A stretch of 64,000 bases of DNA from Brevibacterium casei CIP 102111 (GCF_900169275.1 NZ_FXZC01000004.1:491784-555783), one strand, 5' to 3'. Positions 7,475 to 16,587 are shown, numbered from the stretch's first letter. The notes: a model not told the origin generated them from the letters alone. Program-made: numbers and translations.

Positions 7475-8983
7475 TCAGAACCCCTGTGAGATCCGGTAGT
7501 AGACGTCGTTCCACCGCAGCGCGTCCTGGAAGCCGTGGACTGTCGTGTCTTCCGCGATGACCGCGAGTTCGACCCCAGCGATGGTTGCGAAGTCGCGCCA
7601 GGCCTCGATGCCGACTGCGGTCGTCATCACGGTGTGGTGTGCCGCGCCGGCGGTGAGTCAGCATGCTGTTGAGGTCGAGAAATTCGGCAATGGCTCCCAA
7701 ACCGCCCTGGCCACCGGCAGCTTTGGCAGTGGCTCGTCTGGCTCGACCACGTTGACGACGTTGGCAGTGAGCCGGAATCGGTCGCGTATGTCTGAGAGTG
7801 CCAGCACTACGGCCTCTCCTGGGTCAGCCTCAAAAACGAGTCTCACCGGATCCTCGCGGTCGCCGATGCCAAGCGGGTGGATTTCGAGTCGGGGCCGGCG
7901 CGAGGTCAACGTAGGACAGACCTCGAGCATGTGAGCGCCCAGGATCTTCTCAGCGCCGGGCTCGAGGTTGTAGCTGTAGTCCTCCATCAGGCTCGCACCT
8001 CCCTCGAGGCCGTAACCCATCACCTTGGCGATTCGTATGAGCATTCCGGTCTTCCAGTCACCTTCTGCCCCGAAGCCGTAACCATCGGCCATCAATCGCT
8101 GCACAGCCAGACCGGGCAGCTGTCTCAGGTTGCCGAGGTCTTCGAAGGAGTCGGTGAATGCTGACGCATCATGGCTCTCCAGGAAATCGCGGATCGCGAT
8201 CTCCTGCTTGGCAGCGTACCGAACTGATTCGTGTCGGTCTCCGTCCGGCAGAAGCTCGGAAGCGACCTCGTAGGTCTGCGCGTACTCTTCCACCAATCTG
8301 TCGACTGATGATTCAGCAACGGAATCGATCGCTGACGCCAGTTCGTTGACGCTCCAGGTGTTCACGGAGACTCCGAAGCGAATTTCTGCCTCTGTTTTGT
8401 CGCCCTCCGTCACGGCGACGTTGCGCATGTTGTCGCCGAACCGGACCATCGTCATGTGCTGAGCATCATTCCAAGCGGCTGCGGCCCGGGACCATACGCC
8501 AATTCGTCCAGTCACATCAGAGTGAGTGACATGTCCGACAACGGTTACTCGAGGAACGTTGAGGCGAGTGAGGATGTAGCCGAATTCGCGATCTCCATGG
8601 GCAGCTTGATTGAGATTCATGAAGTCCATGTCGATCTCCGCCCAGGGCATGCGCTCATGCACCTGCGTGTGCAAGTGGAGCAGCGGCTTGCGCAGTGCCT
8701 CCAGTCCGCGGATCCACATCTTGGCCGGAGAGAAGGTGTGCATCCACGTGATGACTCCGACGACGTCGTCGTCGGCTCCTGCCTCCACGATGGCTCGTTC
8801 GATGGATGCCGAATCCGTGAGCGTGGGCTTCCAGGTGATGCGGACCGGAATGTCCGCGGCGGCGTCGAGCGTGCGAACCATCTGCTGCGACTGCTCGGCC
8901 ACTTGGGCCAGGGTCTCCGGACCGTAGAGATCCTGGCTGCCGGTGAGAAACCAGATCTCTTTTCCCTCGAATGGGTTGCGCAT
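7475..8983 (-). pseudogene. araA: L-arabinose isomerase, interrupted by an in-frame TGA
   Basis: Codons 1-441 form a normal AraA ([21 protein letters not shown] start; metal-site regions around [10 protein letters not shown] and [19 protein letters not shown] are intact). A TGA follows at 7658-7660. The next 60 codons, in the same frame, encode the missing C-terminus ([13 protein letters not shown] ... ALRWNDVYY) and end at a proper stop at 7475. Family members read A-W-L at this point, so TGG seems replaced by TGC-TGA. The truncated product would lack the HH pair containing a manganese ligand and should be inactive. Alternatives are a sequencing error or read-through. It is the last gene of araB-araD-araA, converting L-arabinose to L-ribulose when intact. 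Confidence 0.85.
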
Positions 8984-9034
8984 GTCAGATGCTCCTCTGT
9001 GATGGTCGCGTGTATCGGGTCGTCGGAGTGCGAT

Positions 9035-9745
9035 TCATTGCCCATAGACGTGCTGGTATCGGTCATAGAGACGCGTGACGGTTTCATCGGGGATCGGATG
9101 CGGCAGACCGAGTTGCTGCGAGACGTGGACGGTCTTGGCGACTTCCTCGACCATGACAGCTGCCTTGACGGCGTCGGAGGCTGTCGCGCCGATGGTGAAC
9201 GGGCCGTGGTTGCGCATGAGGACGGCGGGACTGCGCGACTCGGAGAGCGTTTCGACGATGCCGCGCCCGATCGAGTCATCGCCGATGACGGCGAACGGAC
9301 CCACCGGGATCGGTCCGCCGAACTCATCGGCCATCATGGTCAGGACACAGGGGATCTCCTCGGCGCGAGCTGCCCACGCCGTGGCGTAGGTCGAATGCGT
9401 GTGCACGACCCCTCCGACCTGCGGCATCTGACGATAGACATACGCGTGTGCCGCAGTATCGGACGAAGGTGTGAGCCCTCCGGAGGACAGCTCCTCGACG
9501 AGACGGCCGTGCAGGTCACACACGACCATCGTGTCGGCTGAGAGCTCGTCATAGCGCACTCCCGAGGGTTTGATGACGAGGAGATCATCTGCCCCCCGAG
9601 TGCCGGTGGGGTCGACCACGACACGCTCGGACACATTGCCTGCAGTCCAGACGACCAGGCCCCAGCGCGGCAGCTCGGCGTGAAGCTCACTCACGCGCTG
9701 TCGTGCATTCGAGACCTGTGCTCGAATGTGTGCGGAAATCGTCAC
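9035..9745 (-). CDS. araD: L-ribulose-5-phosphate 4-epimerase
   Basis: 236-residue class II aldolase-fold enzyme that converts L-ribulose 5-phosphate to D-xylulose 5-phosphate in the cytoplasm. Seen: the phosphate-binding WTAGNVSERV and VIKPSGVRYDEL segments, the zinc-binding VVHTHSTYATAWAA, and the C-terminal MRNHGPFTIGATASDAVKAAVMVEEVAKT with the third His. Start is GTG with GGAGG upstream; length matches the family. It lies 52 bp after araB and 51 bp before araA in the arabinose operon. Confidence 0.95.
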   Translation of the reverse strand: MTISAHIRAQVSNARQRVSELHAELPRWGLVVWTAGNVSERVVVDPTGTRGADDLLVIKPSGVRYDELSADTMVVCDLHGRLVEELSSGGLTPSSDTAAHAYVYRQMPQVGGVVHTHSTYATAWAARAEEIPCVLTMMADEFGGPIPVGPFAVIGDDSIGRGIVETLSESRSPAVLMRNHGPFTIGATASDAVKAAVMVEEVAKTVHVSQQLGLPHPIPDETVTRLYDRYQHVYGQ

Positions 9746-9797
9746 GGTGATCCTCCGAAGATCTGTGCTGGAACGGGCGATTGCAAGGCGGTAGGAG

Positions 9798-11423
9798 TTA
9801 TGAGAGGAGTTCTGCGGCCGCTGCCTCCACGGGCAGCCCGCGTCGGTATCGGTCGAGGAACGAGCGGAACCCCGCCATATCAGAAGGTGTGGGAGTGACG
9901 GTGTGGGTCCAGGTGCCGGAGAAGACGGCGCAGTCGAGGAACTGTGCCAGCGGCTTGTCGGCGTGGTCGAGATAGGCGGCGAGCAGGGCGATGCCCCAAG
10001 CGCCTCCGTCTCCGGCGCTCTCTGACACGACGGTTGGCGTTCCGGCAGCGGCTGCGAGGAACCGCTGGGCGATTCCCGCCGTTCTGAAGATTCCGCCGTG
10101 CGCGTTGAGGGAATCGATCTCGACACCTTCACCCCCGAGCACCTCCATGCCAATAGCCAAGGACGCGAAGACGCTGTAGACCTGGGCGCGCATCAGGTTG
10201 CCGAGGTTGAGCTGCGATCCGGGACTTCTCACCATCAGCGGAAGGCCATCCACGAGTCCTGTGACCGGCTCACCCGCGATGTTGTTGAAGATCACGATGC
10301 CGTCGGCATCGGCGGCACTGTCCTCGGCGGCAGACAGGAGGACGCGGAAGGCGTCGTCATCGGCGATCGAGTGTTGCCCGCCCAGTGCCACGGCCGCCTG
10401 CTTGAACAAGCTGACCCACCGCCTGAGCTCGTCGGCTCCGTTGTTGCAGTGGACCATCGCCACCGTCGCTCCGTCCGGAGTGGCGACCAGGTCGATCTCG
10501 GTATGGAGAGCCTCCACAGGGCGTTCGAGCACCACCATAGCGAAGATCGAGGTGCCGACGCTCACATTTCCCGTGCGGGGACGCACAGAATTCGTCGCGA
10601 CCATTCCGGTTCCCGCATCGCCTTCCGGCGGGCACAACGTCGTTCCCGGCCGAAGAGCACCGCTGGGATCGAGGAGCTCTGCGCCGCGCGCGGTCAGCGT
10701 CCCCGCCCTGGTTCCCGCGGACATGACGCGGGGAAGGAGAGAGCGCAGGCTGCGGCGAAGTGGAGTCCCACCGAGCCGCGAGTCGAACTTCGCCAACCTC
10801 TCGGCGTCGAAATCGCCTGTCTGCGGGTCGACAGGGAACATGCCGGAGGCGTCGCCGATGCCCAGGACCTTCTCGCCGGTGAGCTGCCAGTGCACGTATC
10901 CAGCGAGAGTCGTGAGGTAGTCGACGCCGGCCACATGCTCTTCGCGGTCCAGGATCGCCTGATAGAGGTGTGCCACCGTCCAGCGCATGGGAATGTTGAT
11001 GTCGAGGAGCTGAGTGAGTTCCGCGGCCGATCGGGCCGTCGTCGTATCGCGCCACGTGCGGAACGGCACCAGCAGCTGATCGTCGGAGTCGAAGGCCAGG
11101 TATCCGTGCATCATGCCGGAGACACCCAGGGAGGCCAGTGAGGTGAGTTCGGCGTCGTAGGCGTCCTGCACCTGTCGGCGAAGGTCGGCGACAGCACCTG
11201 CCACTCCGCTCCAGACGTCGCCGATCCCGTAAGTCCAGTGCCCGTCGACCAGGCGGCTCTCCCATTCCGAGCTCCCGGTGGCCAGGCTGACGCCTTCGGG
11301 AGCGATCAGGCAGGCCTTGATCCGCGTTGAACCCAGTTCGATGCCGAGCACCGCAGTGCCGCTCTCGATGAGCCGCTTCGTCTCCTGATCAGTGCCTCTG
11401 ATCGAGGTCCGCTCTGATTCCAT
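9798..11423 (-). CDS. araB: FGGY-family kinase, L-ribulokinase of the operon
   Basis: 541-residue sugar kinase of the FGGY/actin-like ATPase fold. N-terminal ATP-site segment VLGIELGSTRIKACLI, then LGVSGMMHGYLAF, WRDTTTARSAAELT, the GEGDAGTGMVATNSVRPRTGNVSVGTS-like phosphate loop region, and the C-terminal GDGGAWGIALLAAYL adenosine motif. It differs from E. coli AraB but matches the kinase placed in actinobacterial and Gram-positive arabinose operons; placement before araD and araA gives the L-ribulokinase assignment. ATG at 11423 follows GGAAGG. Expression is likely controlled by the LacI-type operator 50 bp upstream. Confidence 0.85.
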   Translation of the reverse strand: MESERTSIRGTDQETKRLIESGTAVLGIELGSTRIKACLIAPEGVSLATGSSEWESRLVDGHWTYGIGDVWSGVAGAVADLRRQVQDAYDAELTSLASLGVSGMMHGYLAFDSDDQLLVPFRTWRDTTTARSAAELTQLLDINIPMRWTVAHLYQAILDREEHVAGVDYLTTLAGYVHWQLTGEKVLGIGDASGMFPVDPQTGDFDAERLAKFDSRLGGTPLRRSLRSLLPRVMSAGTRAGTLTARGAELLDPSGALRPGTTLCPPEGDAGTGMVATNSVRPRTGNVSVGTSIFAMVVLERPVEALHTEIDLVATPDGATVAMVHCNNGADELRRWVSLFKQAAVALGGQHSIADDDAFRVLLSAAEDSAADADGIVIFNNIAGEPVTGLVDGLPLMVRSPGSQLNLGNLMRAQVYSVFASLAIGMEVLGGEGVEIDSLNAHGGIFRTAGIAQRFLAAAAGTPTVVSESAGDGGAWGIALLAAYLDHADKPLAQFLDCAVFSGTWTHTVTPTPSDMAGFRSFLDRYRRGLPVEAAAAELLS

Positions 11424-11474
11424 GCTGGTGGCCTTCCGCGCCCTTGCGTCAGGAACCGGGGGGTTCCTGCTCCT

Positions 11475-11494
11475 GAATGTTAACGCTAACATTC
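11475..11494 (-). promoter_or_regulatory. LacI/AraR-type operator in front of araBDA
   Basis: The sequence GAATGTTAACGCTAACATTC is a near-perfect 20-bp palindrome (only the two bases flanking the CG centre break symmetry) of the LacI-family type. It lies just downstream of a minus-strand promoter and 52 bp before the araB start, and closely resembles the operator before the sugar symporter gene. Binding by the LacI-family protein encoded at 12646 would block araBDA transcription. Confidence 0.85.
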
Positions 11495-11507
11495 ATGTCG
11501 TCCGACC

Positions 11508-11536
11508 ATAATGCCGCACCGGAAGTCTGATTGCAA
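11508..11536 (-). promoter_or_regulatory. Predicted sigma70-type promoter of araBDA
   Basis: On the minus strand, TTGCAA (11536-11531) and CATTAT (11513-11508) are separated by 17 bp. The predicted start near 11501 places the operator immediately downstream, a classical steric-block arrangement. Confidence 0.6.
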
Positions 11537-11704
11537 GAGGCGGGAATGGCTCCGGCGGACATGCCTTCCCTCGGGCGAGTCGGTAGCCTTGCAGGTGACG
11601 GCAGGGAGGGCGGCAGTCCGCCCGGTCGGCGACCGCGGAGTGAAGCCATGCGGAGTCTAGCGCGGTCAGGGTGCTCCGACGGATGCGGATGAAACGAGTG
11701 TTGA

Positions 11705-12649
11705 GTGAACGGTGAGTGTGCGCGAAGCGGGCGGCAGGTCCGCATCGTGGGAGGCGGCTACAGCGCTGAGATCGCGTCAGTGGGTGCGACCCTGCGCTCT
11801 CTTAGCTATCACGGCAGGCACCTGACGAGCAGCTTCGAGGCCGATGAGGTGCGTCCGGCGTCGTTGGGCACCTGCCTTCTGCCCTGGCCCAACCGCATTG
11901 CCGACGGAAAGTACGAATTCGGAGGGTGCGCAGAGCAGCTGCCGATCACGGAGCTGTCGCGCGGAAACGCCATTCACGGCCTGGCAGGTTGGCTCGATTG
12001 GGAGGTCCTCGAGGTCGACATCGATCGAGTGAAGCTGGCCGTGCGCATCGCTGCGCAGCCGGGGTATCCGCACACGCTTGAGGCAACGGCCGAGTTCGCA
12101 GTCGATCACACCGGCCTGCAATGGACTGTCGCTGCGGCCAACGTCGGCTCGACGGCAGCCCCATATGGAATCGCCACCCATCCCTACCTCGTGCTGCCGA
12201 CGGGAAGGCCCGATGACTGGGAACTGCATGTGCCGGCGTCATCGGTGCTCGACGTCGATGAGGAGAGGAAGCTGCCTCGGGGCCTACACTCTGTGGCCGA
12301 CTTCCGGGACGGGGCCTTCGATTTCACCTCTCCGCGGCAGATCGGCTCTGCGGTGATCGATCACGCGATGACCGACATCAAAGCGGAGAACGGGATTGCA
12401 GCCGTGCGCCTCGGTGCGGAGGGCGCGGCAGGGGTGTCGCTGCGCTGGGATCCACAGGTGCTGCCCTGGGTGCAGATCTTCACCGGTGACCTGCCGAATG
12501 ACCCCGGCCGTGATCGGCGTGCGGTTGCTGTCGAAGCGATGACCTGCCCGCCGGATGCATTCAACTCCGGAACGGACCTGATCGTTCTCGAATCGGGTCA
12601 AGAGCACCGCGCGACCTGGCATATTTCGGCTACCGGGGAAGAAGATTGA
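11705..12649 (+). CDS. Aldose 1-epimerase family protein
   Basis: 314-residue mutarotase-fold protein that interconverts sugar anomers. It has the family segments LPWPNRIADGKYEFGG, GNAIHGLAGWLDWEV with the active-site His, YGIATHPYLVLP with the second His, and the C-terminal VQIFTGDL ... VAVEAMTCPPDAFNSG carrying the Glu. Start is GTG with only a weak Shine-Dalgarno; it diverges from araB and its stop overlaps the TTG start of the LacI gene. Its job here is probably arabinose mutarotation after uptake. Confidence 0.88.
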   Translation: MNGECARSGRQVRIVGGGYSAEIASVGATLRSLSYHGRHLTSSFEADEVRPASLGTCLLPWPNRIADGKYEFGGCAEQLPITELSRGNAIHGLAGWLDWEVLEVDIDRVKLAVRIAAQPGYPHTLEATAEFAVDHTGLQWTVAAANVGSTAAPYGIATHPYLVLPTGRPDDWELHVPASSVLDVDEERKLPRGLHSVADFRDGAFDFTSPRQIGSAVIDHAMTDIKAENGIAAVRLGAEGAAGVSLRWDPQVLPWVQIFTGDLPNDPGRDRRAVAVEAMTCPPDAFNSGTDLIVLESGQEHRATWHISATGEED

Positions 12650-13689
12650 GTTCAGTGGGGCGTACTGACGGAAGACCGAGCATGGCGGAAGTTGCTGCCC
12701 ATGCGAAGGTCTCGCACCAGACCGTCTCGAGGGTAGTAAATGGTGGGGTTGGGGTGAAGCCCGCAACTCGCGAGCGCGTGGAGGCTGCGATCCGCGAACT
12801 GGGATACCGTCGCAACAATGCAGCTCGGACCCTGGTGACTAGTCGGTCTGGCCTGATCGGGGTGATCGCGGTCGGATCTTTCCTGTATGGCCCCACCAGG
12901 ACGCTTGTGGGTATCGAAGAGGCGGCGCGCAGTCGGGACTTCACCATCTTGCTGGCAACAATTCGCTCGAACGGCGACGCCGAACTCTCCGAGCAGTTCG
13001 AGCGAGCCATCGACACCTGTCTCGATCGCTCGGTCGAAGCGATCATTGTCATCGCAGCTCAAGAGGACGTCGTCAGGCAAGTTCAGATCTTCAACGTCGA
13101 CGTCCCGCTGATTGTGGTCGGGCCCCCTCGCTCCCACCTGCCTGGATTGCTGACTTTCAGTGTCGACCAGCGACGGGGAGCCAGAGAGGCCGTTTCTCAT
13201 CTCGGCGAGCTGGGTCATTCCCGGATCTTGGTGCTGACCGGGCCCGGAAAATGGATCGACGCACAGGAGCGTCGAACGGGAGCTCTTGACGAGTGCGCCG
13301 CGCGGGGGCTGGCCGCCGAAGTCATTGCCGGAGACTGGAGCCCTGCGAGCGGTTATCAGGCGGGTCAAGCGTTGGTCGCCAGGCCAGGTGAGATGCCAAC
13401 AGCAATCTTCTCAGCAAATGACGCTATGGCTCTCGGTGTCCTCGCGGCGTTCAACCACGCGCAGGTGAAAGTCCCTGACGAGGTCTCGATCATCGGCTTC
13501 GACGACATACCGGAGGCGGCCTACTTCAGTCCTGCGCTGACTACCGTGCATCAGGACTTCACCACTCTCGGGCATCGAGTCCTCGAAGCTGCAGTGGCGG
13601 CGATCCGCGGAGAGGAGCCGGATATGACCCCGGTTGCGCCCGTGCTCGCCCTGCGTGATTCGACAGCTGAACCTGCGAAGAGGAGCTAA
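12646..13689 (+). CDS. LacI-family repressor, probable arabinose regulator
   Basis: 347-residue regulator. Residues about 11-60 form the LacI DNA-binding domain (PSMAEVAAHAKVSHQTVSRVVNG, then the hinge helix region NNAARTLVTSRS), followed by a periplasmic-binding-protein-like sugar domain (IGVIAVGSFLYGP ... IIGFDDIPEAAYFSPALTTVHQD). TTG start overlaps the epimerase stop as TTGA, so the two are coupled. Its likely targets are the two matching palindromes at 11475 and 13824, giving control of araBDA and the symporter gene; arabinose or a phosphorylated product would be the inducer (inference). Confidence 0.92.
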   Translation: MSSVGRTDGRPSMAEVAAHAKVSHQTVSRVVNGGVGVKPATRERVEAAIRELGYRRNNAARTLVTSRSGLIGVIAVGSFLYGPTRTLVGIEEAARSRDFTILLATIRSNGDAELSEQFERAIDTCLDRSVEAIIVIAAQEDVVRQVQIFNVDVPLIVVGPPRSHLPGLLTFSVDQRRGAREAVSHLGELGHSRILVLTGPGKWIDAQERRTGALDECAARGLAAEVIAGDWSPASGYQAGQALVARPGEMPTAIFSANDAMALGVLAAFNHAQVKVPDEVSIIGFDDIPEAAYFSPALTTVHQDFTTLGHRVLEAAVAAIRGEEPDMTPVAPVLALRDSTAEPAKRS

Positions 13690-13784
13690 GGCCGGCGGCG
13701 TCGGGACTGTCGTTCCACCGTTGCGCCCCGGCGTCGACTGCCCGTCAGACATCGCGCGACCGTGCGGGAGGGCAGCTCCAGGCA

Positions 13785-13813
13785 TTGACACTCGATCGAG
13801 CTTCCAATAGCGT
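13785..13813 (+). promoter_or_regulatory. Predicted promoter of the sugar symporter gene
   Basis: TTGACA (13785-13790) and TAGCGT (13808-13813) with a 17-bp spacer, a good match to the housekeeping consensus. The predicted start near 13820 lies directly before the LacI-type operator. Confidence 0.7.
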
Positions 13814-13823
13814 GAAGTAGGAC

Positions 13824-13844
13824 AAAATGTTAGCGCTAACTTTT
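13824..13844 (+). promoter_or_regulatory. LacI/AraR-type operator in front of the sugar symporter gene
   Basis: The core GTTAGCGCTAAC (13829-13840) is a perfect palindrome flanked by A-rich and T-rich ends. It shares TGTTA(G/A)CGCTAAC with the araBDA operator, defining a two-site regulon for the linked LacI-family repressor. Confidence 0.85.
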
Positions 13845-13921
13845 CGCGATCGAAGGCTATGTCGTTGAACTCGCCAAAGCGAACCGCGCTGGCTCTCCAC
13901 CCAGGAAAGGGCGTTGTCAAC

Positions 13922-15331
13922 GTGGACAATGACAAGAAGATCTCCGGTGCGTTCATCTACTTCTTCGGCGCCTTCGGAGGAATACTCTTCGGATACGACA
14001 TCGGCGTGATGACTGGAGCTTTGCCGTTCTTGCAGAATGATTGGGGCCTGCGCGATGAAGCAGGCGTGATCGGGTGGATCACCTCAGGGGTGATGTTCGG
14101 TGCAATTTTCGGCGGAGCCATCGCCGGCCAGCTCTCGGATCGCTTCGGCCGCCGACGGATGATCCTCGCGGCTGCGCTTGTATTCGTTCTCGGATCGATA
14201 CTCTGTGCGGCAGCCCCGAATGGGGGGACGCTGTTCCTGGTTCTCGTCCGCATCTTCCTCGGCCTCGCGGTCGGTGCGGCCAGCGCACTGGTCCCTGCGT
14301 ATATGGCTGAGCTTGCCCCGGCCCGACTCCGAGGTCGATTGTCCGGCCTCAACCAGACCATGATCGTCTCCGGCATGCTGCTCTCCTATGTCGTCGACTA
14401 CCTCCTCCGTGATCTACCGGAGGCGTGGGCATGGAGGACGATGCTCGGCGCGGCTGCGGTTCCGGCGGTAATTCTGTTCCTGGGAGTGCTTCGCCTGCCT
14501 GAATCGCCACGCTTCCTTGTGAAGAACGGATTCGATGAAGATGCGCGCCGGGTGCTGAGTTACATTCGCAAGCCGGAGGAGTTGGATGATGAACTCGGTC
14601 TGATCAGGAGGACGGCTGCGCAGGAGAAGAAGGCCTCATCAAGCACTTCGTGGTCCACCCTCCTGGCAAGTCGGTATCGCTATCTCGTGATCGCCGGAGT
14701 TGGTGTCGCGGCGTTCCAGCAGTTTCAGGGAGCCAATGCGATCTTCTACTACATTCCGCTGATCGTAGAGAACGCCACCGGCAGCGCGGCTGAGTCTGCG
14801 CTGATGTGGCCGATCATCCAGGGCGTGATCCTTGTGCTGGGCTCGCTGTTCTTCATGGCCATAGCCGAGAGATTCAACCGACGTCTTCTCCTGATGGTCG
14901 GCGGACTCGTCATGGGTGCTTCATTTCTGTTGCCCGCAATCGTCAACACCTTGGTTCCGAACGCTGATCCGATGATGATCGTCGTGTTCCTCAGCATCTA
15001 CGTCGCTTTCTACTCCTTCACTTGGGCACCACTCACCTGGGTCATCGTCGGTGAGATCTTCCCGCTGGCGATTCGTGGACGCGCTTCGGGACTGGCGAGT
15101 TCGTTCAACTGGATCGGTTCATTCTTGGTCGGCCTCATGTTCCCGATCATGACGGCCGGCATGAATCAGGCGGCTGTGTTCGCGATTTTCGGAGCAGTGT
15201 GCATCCTTGGAGTTCTTTTCGTTACGTTCCGTGTGCCCGAAACACGCGGGCGCACCCTCGAGGACATTGAAGCGAATGCCGTCACGCGGCAGACGAACAG
15301 CGCCCCAGAGAGCGCGAGTGTCTCCGAGTGA
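13922..15331 (+). CDS. Sugar/H+ symporter, MFS sugar porter family (AraE-like)
   Basis: 469-residue 12-helix membrane transporter. Sugar porter signatures: GGILFGYDIGVMTGAL in helix 1, RFGRRR after helix 2, PESPRFLV after helix 6, the QQFQGANAIFYY helix 7 motif for sugar binding, and PETRGRTLEDIE at the end. A GTG at 13922 with AGGAAAGG upstream is preferred; an ATG at 13859 would give 490 residues with a longer leader. Operator and arabinose gene context make L-arabinose the probable substrate. Confidence 0.88.
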   Translation: MDNDKKISGAFIYFFGAFGGILFGYDIGVMTGALPFLQNDWGLRDEAGVIGWITSGVMFGAIFGGAIAGQLSDRFGRRRMILAAALVFVLGSILCAAAPNGGTLFLVLVRIFLGLAVGAASALVPAYMAELAPARLRGRLSGLNQTMIVSGMLLSYVVDYLLRDLPEAWAWRTMLGAAAVPAVILFLGVLRLPESPRFLVKNGFDEDARRVLSYIRKPEELDDELGLIRRTAAQEKKASSSTSWSTLLASRYRYLVIAGVGVAAFQQFQGANAIFYYIPLIVENATGSAAESALMWPIIQGVILVLGSLFFMAIAERFNRRLLLMVGGLVMGASFLLPAIVNTLVPNADPMMIVVFLSIYVAFYSFTWAPLTWVIVGEIFPLAIRGRASGLASSFNWIGSFLVGLMFPIMTAGMNQAAVFAIFGAVCILGVLFVTFRVPETRGRTLEDIEANAVTRQTNSAPESASVSE

Positions 15332-15423
15332 AGGCAGTTCAGGGGAGTCGAGTTGCGTTGCGCGGTGAGTGTGTTCGCAGACGCGCCAATCTCTAGGCTG
15401 GGTCGGCAGACACCCAGGCGTCA

Positions 15424-15534
15424 GTCCACGCGCAGCCGGATTTCCGCGTCGCCCGCGACTCGGAATTCGGGCCTCGCGTTGATTGAGAGCGTGGCGATTC
15501 GTGGGAGGCGCGGAATCCCTGCCAGCCGTGGATC
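15424..15534 (+). repeat. Dispersed palindromic element, copy 3 (long form)
   Basis: 111 bp closely matching copy 1 at 4113: starts GTCCACGCGCAGCCGGATTT, shares GACTCGGAATTC, CCTCGCGTTGAT and GCGATTCGTGGGAGGCGCGG in the same order, and ends CCGTGGATC. It lies 92 bp after the sugar symporter gene. Confidence 0.8.
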
Positions 15535-15755
15535 GAGCCGACACCCCCACCCCGTCTGGAACGAGCGGACACCCCGCCCGGTGAGGATCAGGCAGACAGG
15601 TCACCTTGCGAGGATCGCCGAGGTGCGCCGACCTCTTCCCGGCGATTCCGACAGCGAAGCGCCGAGGTGACTGCAGTGACTCCTGGGCAGGTCAGGTCAC
15701 CTCGAGGACCCCTCTTTCTCGCAACAGGTGCCATGGTCGCGAACCTGAGGCATAC

Positions 15756-15785
15756 TTGACGCCAAAGTCGTTGAAAGATGATAGA
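15756..15785 (+). promoter_or_regulatory. Predicted promoter of the isochorismatase-like gene
   Basis: TTGACG at 15756-15761 and a -10-like TGATAGAT beginning 17 bp later. The predicted leader is about 45 nt and the gene has a strong CAGGAGG ribosome site. Confidence 0.5.
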
Positions 15786-15837
15786 TTTGCCTCCCCGGTG
15801 ATCGCAGCGATCGACCTCATCCCCTCAGGAGGACGCC

Positions 15838-16482
15838 ATGCCGAAGAACCAGCCCGAACCCGTCCGCGATCCTGCCAGTGACCACCTGCTCACCCCGAGC
15901 AACTGCGCCATCGCGCTCATCGACTATCAGCCCGAGCAGTTCTCGACAGTCGGGTCGACGACCCGCGATGAGATCCTCCTCGGCGTCGTCACCTTGGCCA
16001 AGCTCTCCCGCGCCTACGAGATCCCCACGGTGCTCTCGACCGTCGGCGTCGACCTCGGCGTCAACACCGGCACGATCTCCGAGATCAAGGACGAGCTCCC
16101 CGACCTCGAGGAGATCGACCGCACAGGCGTGAACTCGTGGGAGGACGCGGACTTCCGCGCAGCCATCGAGGCGACCGGTCGGAAGAAGATCGTCCTCGCC
16201 GGCCTGTGGACCGAAGTCTGCCTCACCTTCCCCACCCTCGACCTCCTCAAAGAGGGCTACGAGGTCTACCCCGTCATCGACGCCGTCGGGGGAGTCTCGG
16301 ACGACGCCCACAACTCGGCGGTGACGAGGATGGTCACCGCCGGAGCGCACCCGATCACCTCGCTCGCCTTCGGCGCAGAACTCATGCGCAACTGGGCCCG
16401 GTCCGACTCCGACCGCTACCGCACGATCATCAACGACTACTTCCAGCGTCGACGCGCGATCGGCGACACCTTCGGGAACTGA
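15838..16482 (+). CDS. Isochorismatase-family cysteine hydrolase
   Basis: 214-residue protein of the isochorismatase-like fold. The catalytic triad is visible: Asp29 in LIDYQPEQ, a Lys in GRKKIVLAG (about 117), and nucleophile Cys128 in GLWTEVCLTF. Such stand-alone enzymes hydrolyse amides such as nicotinamide or related compounds; the WTEVC form is typical of the YcaC-like group whose substrates are poorly known. Start after CAGGAGGACGCC. About 105 bp separate it from the SDR series that follows in the same direction, so co-transcription is possible but not certain. Confidence 0.85.
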   Translation: MPKNQPEPVRDPASDHLLTPSNCAIALIDYQPEQFSTVGSTTRDEILLGVVTLAKLSRAYEIPTVLSTVGVDLGVNTGTISEIKDELPDLEEIDRTGVNSWEDADFRAAIEATGRKKIVLAGLWTEVCLTFPTLDLLKEGYEVYPVIDAVGGVSDDAHNSAVTRMVTAGAHPITSLAFGAELMRNWARSDSDRYRTIINDYFQRRRAIGDTFGN

Positions 16483-16587
16483 GGCGGCAGCGCCCGGACC
16501 TCCCCAGCCAACCGGGAGGCCGCCGCAGCGAACCCCGCCGCTGCTGACAACTGAATCGCATTACCGCTGACCAGGAGAGATGACCGC

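Larger units (their letters stand above)
15332..15837. other. Intergenic region with repeat copy 3 and a promoter
   Basis: 506 bp without a convincing gene. It holds the long-form dispersed repeat at 15424-15534, then a stretch (15590-15720) with several short inverted blocks built on GCCGAGGTG/CACCTCG and AGGTCACCT, and a promoter for the next gene at 15756-15785. Confidence 0.6.

Noticed and set aside
7658..7663. Selenocysteine reading of the TGC-TGA in araA
   Set aside because: No selenocysteine insertion element was seen and AraA has no such residue at this place; homologues have Trp.
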